DNA from: Tritrichomonas musculus
Lineage: Eukaryota; Parabasalia; Tritrichomonadida; Tritrichomonadidae
Reading direction: 5' to 3'
DNA length: 64,000 nt
Assembly: GCA_039105265.1 (NCBI GenBank)
Contig: JAPFFF010000028.1
Span: 1 to 64,000, forward strand
The notes beneath the pieces were generated by a model. The model was not told the DNA's origin, made no database searches, and was given only the letters and a program-made list of their open reading frames with translations. A program made the translations under genes and the position numbers. Of this stretch, positions 59,369 to 64,000 are shown in pieces (the stretch's first letter is position 1; each line of letters starts with the position of its first letter).

Positions 59369-59947
59369 ATGATAATTCAGAAGTTAATTGGTCCCTTAAA
59401 ATTTTCAGGTTTATCTCCAAGGCAAATGATCAAGAAGAGAACAAACGCAACTGGTGTTAACGCAAATATAGCATTGGAGCCAACAGCAGCATCGTCATCG
59501 ACTTCAAATATAAATAATAATATTATTATAAATAAACGAGAAGATGGGAAGGAGGAGATAGTGATAACAAGAGACGTGAATGCTCAAATAGAACCGGAAA
59601 TCAATGAAACAGACGCAAAAAGTGTGATTTTAGAAACATATGCTCAAATACTTTTAAATCAGGATAAAGCGCTTTTAAGCAATTTAATCTTTAAGCATTC
59701 TATTATTGTCCCTAAAGAGTGCTTAGAAGAAATCATAAAAGCAATTCTCAAAGTCACAGAAGTCGAAGTACATCTTGATGAAGATATTGGTTGTTGTGCC
59801 GGAAAAGCAAACCCAATTCGAAGAATAGAAGCCATTAAAATACTCAAAGAGAACGGCGAAATCGTCACTGATTTCAAACAAGTTTATAATAAAGAATATA
59901 ATGAATTATTAAATAACTATCATTTATGTTTAAAGTTTTGCGTTTAG
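59369..59947 (+). CDS. Conserved Polinton protein, 192 aa (outer)
   Basis: The counterpart of 38452: SNINNNIIINKREDGKEEIV, VILETYAQILLNQDKALLSNLI and DEDIGCCAGKANPIRRIEAI are shared. The frame opens with ATG at 59369, but an in-frame ATG about 19 codons later (MIKKRTNATG) is where similarity to the inner relative begins and could be the true start. The function is unknown; the CC pair is conserved in both. Confidence 0.65.
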   Translation: MIIQKLIGPLKFSGLSPRQMIKKRTNATGVNANIALEPTAASSSTSNINNNIIINKREDGKEEIVITRDVNAQIEPEINETDAKSVILETYAQILLNQDKALLSNLIFKHSIIVPKECLEEIIKAILKVTEVEVHLDEDIGCCAGKANPIRRIEAIKILKENGEIVTDFKQVYNKEYNELLNNYHLCLKFCV

Positions 59948-60592
59948 TTAGTTAAAAACCCAGTAAATAGCTCCTCCACCAGTTATATTAAATATTTGGC
60001 AATTGCTAACTAGAAGAATACAATTCTGAGAAAAAATAATTCCTCCAGGTTCGTAAGATTTAATATTCGAGAATTTGCAATGTTTCAATATAATGGCTTC
60101 AGATTGATTTTTTTTTACAATTCTTGGGACAGGGCAAAAAGGGTCAGGTGATATGGTTGGAGTTAATGAGGGAGTTTGTTTTGGAGGATCATACAGATAA
60201 AAAAGTCCATGAAGAGCAGAAGCACTTCTGCTTTGGATCATGAGAGTATCAGTAGTGATCGGCATTGATTGTGAATCAAAGAAAACTTGCCATTTCTGAC
60301 GAACATCTGATTTACAATTAATGTTTAATTGACTTAATTGTCCAAAATAAATGTCAATTGTATCAAAATTAGAGTCTTTCATTCCAATTATCCAAAATCG
60401 AGAACATGTAATTTGTTGTTCAAGAATTCCTCCTTGATAAAGAACGAAGAGATGATCCTTCAAGTCAGAAGTATCCATCGCCCAGTCTCCATAAACTTGA
60501 GTAAAATTCCAAGCAGGTATCCAATTAGCCTCTTCCGGGATTCCATCAGGTCTTTCAAATGATTCAATGAGTATCAATAAGATAGCGAACAT
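59948..60592 (-). CDS. Secreted/surface-protein-like ORF, 214 aa (outer)
   Basis: It begins with a short hydrophobic leader (FAILLILIES), as in a signal peptide. The rest contains SEAIILKHCKFSNIKSY and NCILLVSNCQIFNITGGGAIYW, which resemble single turns of right-handed beta-helix surface proteins (Pmp-like, common in trichomonads), and a TPSLTPTISPDP linker. It abuts the 192-aa gene tail to tail. It looks like a captured piece of a host surface gene, or a virion adhesin. The ATG is preceded by TTTTTTTCA. Confidence 0.5.
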   Translation of the reverse strand: MFAILLILIESFERPDGIPEEANWIPAWNFTQVYGDWAMDTSDLKDHLFVLYQGGILEQQITCSRFWIIGMKDSNFDTIDIYFGQLSQLNINCKSDVRQKWQVFFDSQSMPITTDTLMIQSRSASALHGLFYLYDPPKQTPSLTPTISPDPFCPVPRIVKKNQSEAIILKHCKFSNIKSYEPGGIIFSQNCILLVSNCQIFNITGGGAIYWVFN

Positions 60593-60663
60593 TGAAAAAA
60601 ATGAAAACGGTTATGTCAGATCACATAACATTCTCAAAAAAAAAGATTAATTTAATAAAAGTT

Positions 60664-62427
60664 TTATTTATTTATTTGAAAGAACTGATATGCGTCTTCA
60701 CGCAATTGATAAATTGCTGCCTTTGAGCCATCTTTGGTTTCACGGCAGTATTTGAGAACGCTGTTTCGAAAGGCTTGCATTGTTCCCACAGCATATCCAT
60801 TTTCGGTGCACCAAGCTTTAAAGGATTCAAAGGCCTGCTTCTTTTGTATTCCATGGATAAATTGTGAAACATTCAGCTGAATGAATGCTGAGTATGGATT
60901 CTTCGAAAAGTTAATAATGTCTGTTTTCTCTCTTGTCAAAGGAATGATTGTCGGATCCCATTGGGAAAGATCAATTCTTCTGAACCAAGATAACAGGATC
61001 GAAAAAAAATCAGGAGTGAAGGACCCATAAAGATTATTAAAATAGTCTTTATCTCCTCGTTTTTCTGCTGAAACTTCCATAACTATGTATCGTCTATCAT
61101 CTTCTGCTATTTTGATTGGTGCAAAATTGTTCGAAAGGAAGATAAAGTTGGCAACATTTTGCTGAGTAAAGACGTCCTGATACTTCTTGTGAATGTCAAT
61201 TGACTCTTCTGTGATCAATGTCTTTAAGGTGTCGTCATCATATTTCTTGTTGCCGATAAAACTCTTTACTTCATTACACACAAGCAACATTTTATACATC
61301 AAACTTCCATTAAATTTGCCTGTGAGATAATCAAGTTTGGCATCAGGATTGGCATAACCACCAAAAAGTTTACAAATAGTGTCAGTAAACGTGTTTTTCC
61401 CAGTACCCTGCATACCTGTTATGACGAGTGCTGTTTTGGTCTTTTTTCCAATATTTTGGATAATATACGATATCCAGGATATGACATAATTGAAAACATC
61501 TTTTCTTTTTTTGCATATGATGGCAAAAATATGAGAAAGGAATGGCTGAATAACTTCTTGTCTTATATTTTGTCCAAAGCATAAAGGATAATCAAATCCC
61601 TGGAAGAATTGAAACACATCCAATCGTCCGGTGTAGAATGCCATCTGCTCTATTGTCAAAAAGTTTGTATTTGTTCCTTCCTGCAAAACTTTATATGCTG
61701 TAATTGCTTTTGTCGTTTTGCCCAAAGTTATTGACTTTAGTTTTTGATTGAACTGTGCCATAGTAGTGAATGTCAGTTGTGCGTGATTGTACTTTGGGTC
61801 TCTCACTTTGAGGAGAAAAATTGATGGCACAACATCAATATGTTTAGCAACTCTGACAAGATCAGTCATGAATTCCCCGACTCTGATGCCAAACCCTGTG
61901 CTTTTCCTATAGTCTTTGTGTCTGATGCTAGTTAATGAAAAATGGGTATATGTTTCAATTTGAGCTGAGTCATTAATGGTGTTATTAAAGTACGTCTCAA
62001 GCATGTAATTCCTCTGTCTTTGAGGTAAACAGTTTAAGAAATCGAATAACCATCTGTTCCCTTTGAGAGTTTGATTATTTAGCCAATTTTCTTCGACAAA
62101 TTCTTCACTATTTCCCTCTTTGAGACACCACCATCTTTTCATGATTTGCTTTTTGAAATCGGTCTTATATGGTGCAATAGATATTGAATTGAATACCTGA
62201 CCAAAATTCTCTTCGTTTGGTTCCAACAATGAATAAAGGGCCAATAAATCATCACCGTCAAGTTTAATTGGGTTATTGTTGACACAAAGATCATTATCAT
62301 TAAAATCTGGGTGGTAATGTGGCAGGACATTTTGAATTATTATTTGGTCTTCATCGTTACTATCATCCAAATAAGGATCTTCTTCAGTCATTTGTTCTTC
62401 TTCAGTCATTTGTTCTTCTTCAGTCAT
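60664..62427 (-). CDS. Superfamily 3 helicase (D5/Rep-like), outer
   Basis: A 587-aa protein. The SF3 helicase domain is at about 300-480: Walker A GMQGTGKN (338-345), Walker B MLLVCNEV (E386), motif C FIFLSNNFAP (N433-N434) and a DDRRYIVMEVS arginine-containing stretch just after. The first 40 residues carry three near-identical MTEEEQ units, then a glutamate/aspartate-rich start, so the exact initiator is uncertain. The C-terminal 80 residues look like a winged helix. SF3 helicases unwind DNA in viruses, virophages and Rep-type replicons. No primase motif was recognised in the N-terminal half. It stands where the inner element has the 350-aa and polymerase B genes, on the same strand. Confidence 0.85.
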   Translation of the reverse strand: MTEEEQMTEEEQMTEEDPYLDDSNDEDQIIIQNVLPHYHPDFNDNDLCVNNNPIKLDGDDLLALYSLLEPNEENFGQVFNSISIAPYKTDFKKQIMKRWWCLKEGNSEEFVEENWLNNQTLKGNRWLFDFLNCLPQRQRNYMLETYFNNTINDSAQIETYTHFSLTSIRHKDYRKSTGFGIRVGEFMTDLVRVAKHIDVVPSIFLLKVRDPKYNHAQLTFTTMAQFNQKLKSITLGKTTKAITAYKVLQEGTNTNFLTIEQMAFYTGRLDVFQFFQGFDYPLCFGQNIRQEVIQPFLSHIFAIICKKRKDVFNYVISWISYIIQNIGKKTKTALVITGMQGTGKNTFTDTICKLFGGYANPDAKLDYLTGKFNGSLMYKMLLVCNEVKSFIGNKKYDDDTLKTLITEESIDIHKKYQDVFTQQNVANFIFLSNNFAPIKIAEDDRRYIVMEVSAEKRGDKDYFNNLYGSFTPDFFSILLSWFRRIDLSQWDPTIIPLTREKTDIINFSKNPYSAFIQLNVSQFIHGIQKKQAFESFKAWCTENGYAVGTMQAFRNSVLKYCRETKDGSKAAIYQLREDAYQFFQINK

Positions 62428-62476
62428 TTCAGAAATGTGAAGAGCTTTTTTGTTTTTTATTTTTTCTCAAAAATAA

Positions 62477-62707
62477 ATGTCCGGACGATTAGATCTTTCA
62501 GAATTTAATGAAACAAATGTTATCAAAAAGCTCACCAAATCAGAAAGTATACAAAATTTGAAAAGAGGACGAAAACTAAAATACGCTACTGAAGAAGAAA
62601 GACATGAAGCTAGAAAACAACAACAAAAAGCATATAGAGAAAGGAAAAAAAGAGAATTAGAAGAATTAAGAGAAAAAGTAAATATGATAACGAATCAGCC
62701 CAATTGA
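62477..62707 (+). CDS. Small basic AT-hook/bZIP-like protein (outer)
   Basis: A 76-aa counterpart of 39036: LDLSEFNETNVIKKLTKSES, KRGRKLKY (AT-hook-like) and EERHEARKQQQKAYRERKKRELEELREK (basic helix). It diverges from the helicase gene across 49 bp and has a TTTTTCTCAAAAATAAATG leader. In the inner element the relative lies on the other side of the replication genes. Confidence 0.65.
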   Translation: MSGRLDLSEFNETNVIKKLTKSESIQNLKRGRKLKYATEEERHEARKQQQKAYRERKKRELEELREKVNMITNQPN

Positions 62708-62749
62708 ATACCTAATTGGCTTGTATTTTATTTTTGTTTTTCAATAATT

Positions 62750-63118
62750 ATTCAATGATTCATGCGTCCAATAAAATTCAATGATTCATGCGTCCAATAA
62801 AATTCAATGATTCATGCGGATTCATGCAAAAAAAAAACATTCAATAATTCATGCGGCCATGACCTCATGAAGTATTCAATTTTCTTGCGGACAAAAAAAA
62901 TTCAATGATTCATGCGGACAAAAAAAATTCAATGATTCAAAAATTCAATGATTCATGCGTCCAAAAAAATTCAATGATTCATGCGGACAAAAAAAATTCA
63001 ATGATTCATGCGTCCAATAAAATTCAATGATTCATGCGTCCAATAAAATTCAATGATTCATGCGGACAAAAAAATTCAATGATTCATGCGGACAAAAAAA
63101 AATTCAATGATTCATGCA
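62750..63118. repeat. Iteron-like tandem repeat array
   Basis: About 14 units of 25-27 bp with the core ATTCAATGATTCATGCG followed by TCCAATAAA or GACAAAAAA. Some units are partial or degenerate (near 62815-62900 and 62935). The array lies just past the helicase and bZIP-like genes and before a minus-strand gene. Arrays of this build often bind replication initiators, but a simple non-coding satellite is equally possible. Confidence 0.9.
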
Positions 63119-63125
63119 GTAATGT

Positions 63126-63545
63126 TTAGTAAAAAATTTTTGTGTATATTGTTAATCTTTTATTTTTTATTCTAATACGCTTATTAGAAAACATTGTTCT
63201 TATTTCAAGTATATGTGCAAGTCCTTTTTTGGTATAATTTGTGCCAAAATAACTATTATATAAATCTCTGAGTTCATTTGCATAATAATTATCTTTTCTG
63301 AGAGATTTATAAAATGTCAAGAATTTGGGATTTATATGGAGGCTATCTGATATTTTGGCTTTTGGACTTAATTCGAAACTAGGAATTTTATCTTCTTGAG
63401 AAGATATATGTAATGACCGTGAGATATCTTTCCCCAATTTTTCTATTTGATTATCAGGATGCCAGAGCTCTTTGTCTTCTTCTGTTAACTCATAATGAAC
63501 TAAAGAATCAAGAAAATCAGTTTCGTCTTCAAAGTATTCAGACAT
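63126..63545 (-). CDS. Hypothetical protein, 139 aa
   Basis: Not recognised. I start it at the ATG at 63545 because the frame beyond has none. The N-terminal half is acidic (SEYFEDETDFLDSL) and the C-terminal half is helical and basic (LRDLYNSYFGTNYTKKGLAH, RIRIKNKRLTIYTKIFY). The last 50 residues recall the winged-helix-like end of the 350-aa protein at 39481 (a hydrophobic-Y-F-G-T-L spacing), but this is a weak visual match. It could belong to the outer Polinton or to the host. Confidence 0.5.
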   Translation of the reverse strand: MSEYFEDETDFLDSLVHYELTEEDKELWHPDNQIEKLGKDISRSLHISSQEDKIPSFELSPKAKISDSLHINPKFLTFYKSLRKDNYYANELRDLYNSYFGTNYTKKGLAHILEIRTMFSNKRIRIKNKRLTIYTKIFY

Positions 63546-64000
63546 AAAAAGTGTGAACTTTTTCAAAAGAATTTTCAAAATCTATAGGAAAAACATTTTT
63601 TAGAATAAAAATAACTATTTTATAAATATGTATATTTAATGTAGATATTAAATAATAGTTTAGATTTAAAAAATAAAATACTTTGGAATAAAATTTACAT
63701 TCTCTCAATTTATTGAAATATTTTTAATAATTTGTTTTTTAATAATAATCATAAAAATAATATATATACTTAATATAGATAATTAATAATTAATCGTTAG
63801 ATTAAAATAAAATGTTTAAAAATCGCAAAAATAAAAATGATCGGACATTCAATTTTGTGAGAAACGATAATTGAGAGAATAAATTATTCTTAAAAACCGC
63901 CATTGCTGACCATTTTTTTTAATGTTCTTCAACAACAACAACAACAACAATCTAAACTCAAAACAAAGACGAATCATCAAACGTCAAATCCAAAGAATGC
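63546..64000. other. AT-rich region without a recognised gene
   Basis: Strongly AT-rich, with a (CAA)n run near 63930-63951 and no open frame of note. The inverted partner of the outer Polinton's left terminus was looked for here and not found. Confidence 0.6.

Larger units (their letters stand above)
25351..64000 (+). mobile_element. Outer Polinton/Maverick element, interrupted, right end not in window
   Basis: A Polinton-class virus-like element recognised by its gene set: adenain-like protease, retroviral-type integrase, packaging ATPase, double jelly-roll capsid protein and an HNH endonuclease. A GC-richer terminus starting AGTAGTATACGTTAGGCTG at 25351 is the likely left end; its start resembles the AGTAGTTAAG...TAGGCTG start of the nested element. 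No inverted copy is seen before 64000, so the right end probably lies beyond the window. It is broken by the insertion of another Polinton (29345-54091) into its integrase gene; apart from that no clear break is seen. About 13.9 kb of the element is visible outside the insert. Unlike a typical Polinton, the visible part has no polymerase B; it has Rep-like and SF3 helicase genes instead. Confidence 0.8.

Noticed and set aside
62750-63118. CRISPR-like array
   Set aside because: The spacing sequence is itself repetitive (only TCC/GAC variants) and the units are 25-27 bp; it is a tandem repeat.
63546-64000. Right terminal repeat of the outer Polinton
   Set aside because: No reverse complement of the 25351 terminus is visible here; the right end is likely outside the window.

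Overview
The window is AT-rich, intron-poor eukaryotic DNA with standard stop codons. A long satellite carrying Mutator-like (MULE) transposons lies beside nested, virus-like Polinton/Maverick elements. This combination, with very short 5' leaders behind T-rich TCA motifs, best fits a parabasalid such as Trichomonas or Tritrichomonas. The organism is inferred; no host housekeeping gene is present to prove it.

Left part (1-23898). A 131-bp tandem satellite (about 133 monomers) is interrupted three times by the same 2161-bp unit. Each unit carries one intact 654-aa FLYWCH-MULE transposase gene, and the three proteins are identical. Their flanking satellite variants match too, so the copies probably arose by duplication of a stretch of array rather than by three insertions. 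A second large duplication of the array has an offset of 4321 bp. Positions 23899-25350 are AT-rich and hold no convincing gene.

Right part (25351-64000). Two Polintons are nested. The outer element starts near 25351 and probably runs past the window end. Its integrase gene is interrupted by a second Polinton (29345-54091, 24.7 kb) with terminal inverted repeats of about 230-253 bp and a 5-bp target duplication. The two share a co-linear core: candidate minor structural protein, integrase, packaging ATPase, a small glycine-containing protein, a small basic/acidic protein, the double jelly-roll major capsid protein, a 142-143 aa protein and a 184-192 aa protein. The elements are diverged relatives, not copies of each other.

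They differ in their replication modules. The inner element has the usual protein-primed DNA polymerase B, plus a GIY-YIG-like protein and three very large right-end proteins resembling virion fibres. The outer element shows no polymerase in the window. It has a small HUH/Rep-like endonuclease at its left end, a superfamily 3 helicase near its right end, and an iteron-like array next to the helicase region. This suggests a rolling-circle-type replication module in a Polinton chassis, and it is the most interesting observation here.

Both elements are treated as fossils or resident elements. The inner one looks nearly whole, with perhaps two breaks. The outer one is broken by the nested insertion but otherwise shows no obvious damage in the window. 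The near-identity of the inner terminal repeats and the long open frames suggest a recent insertion.
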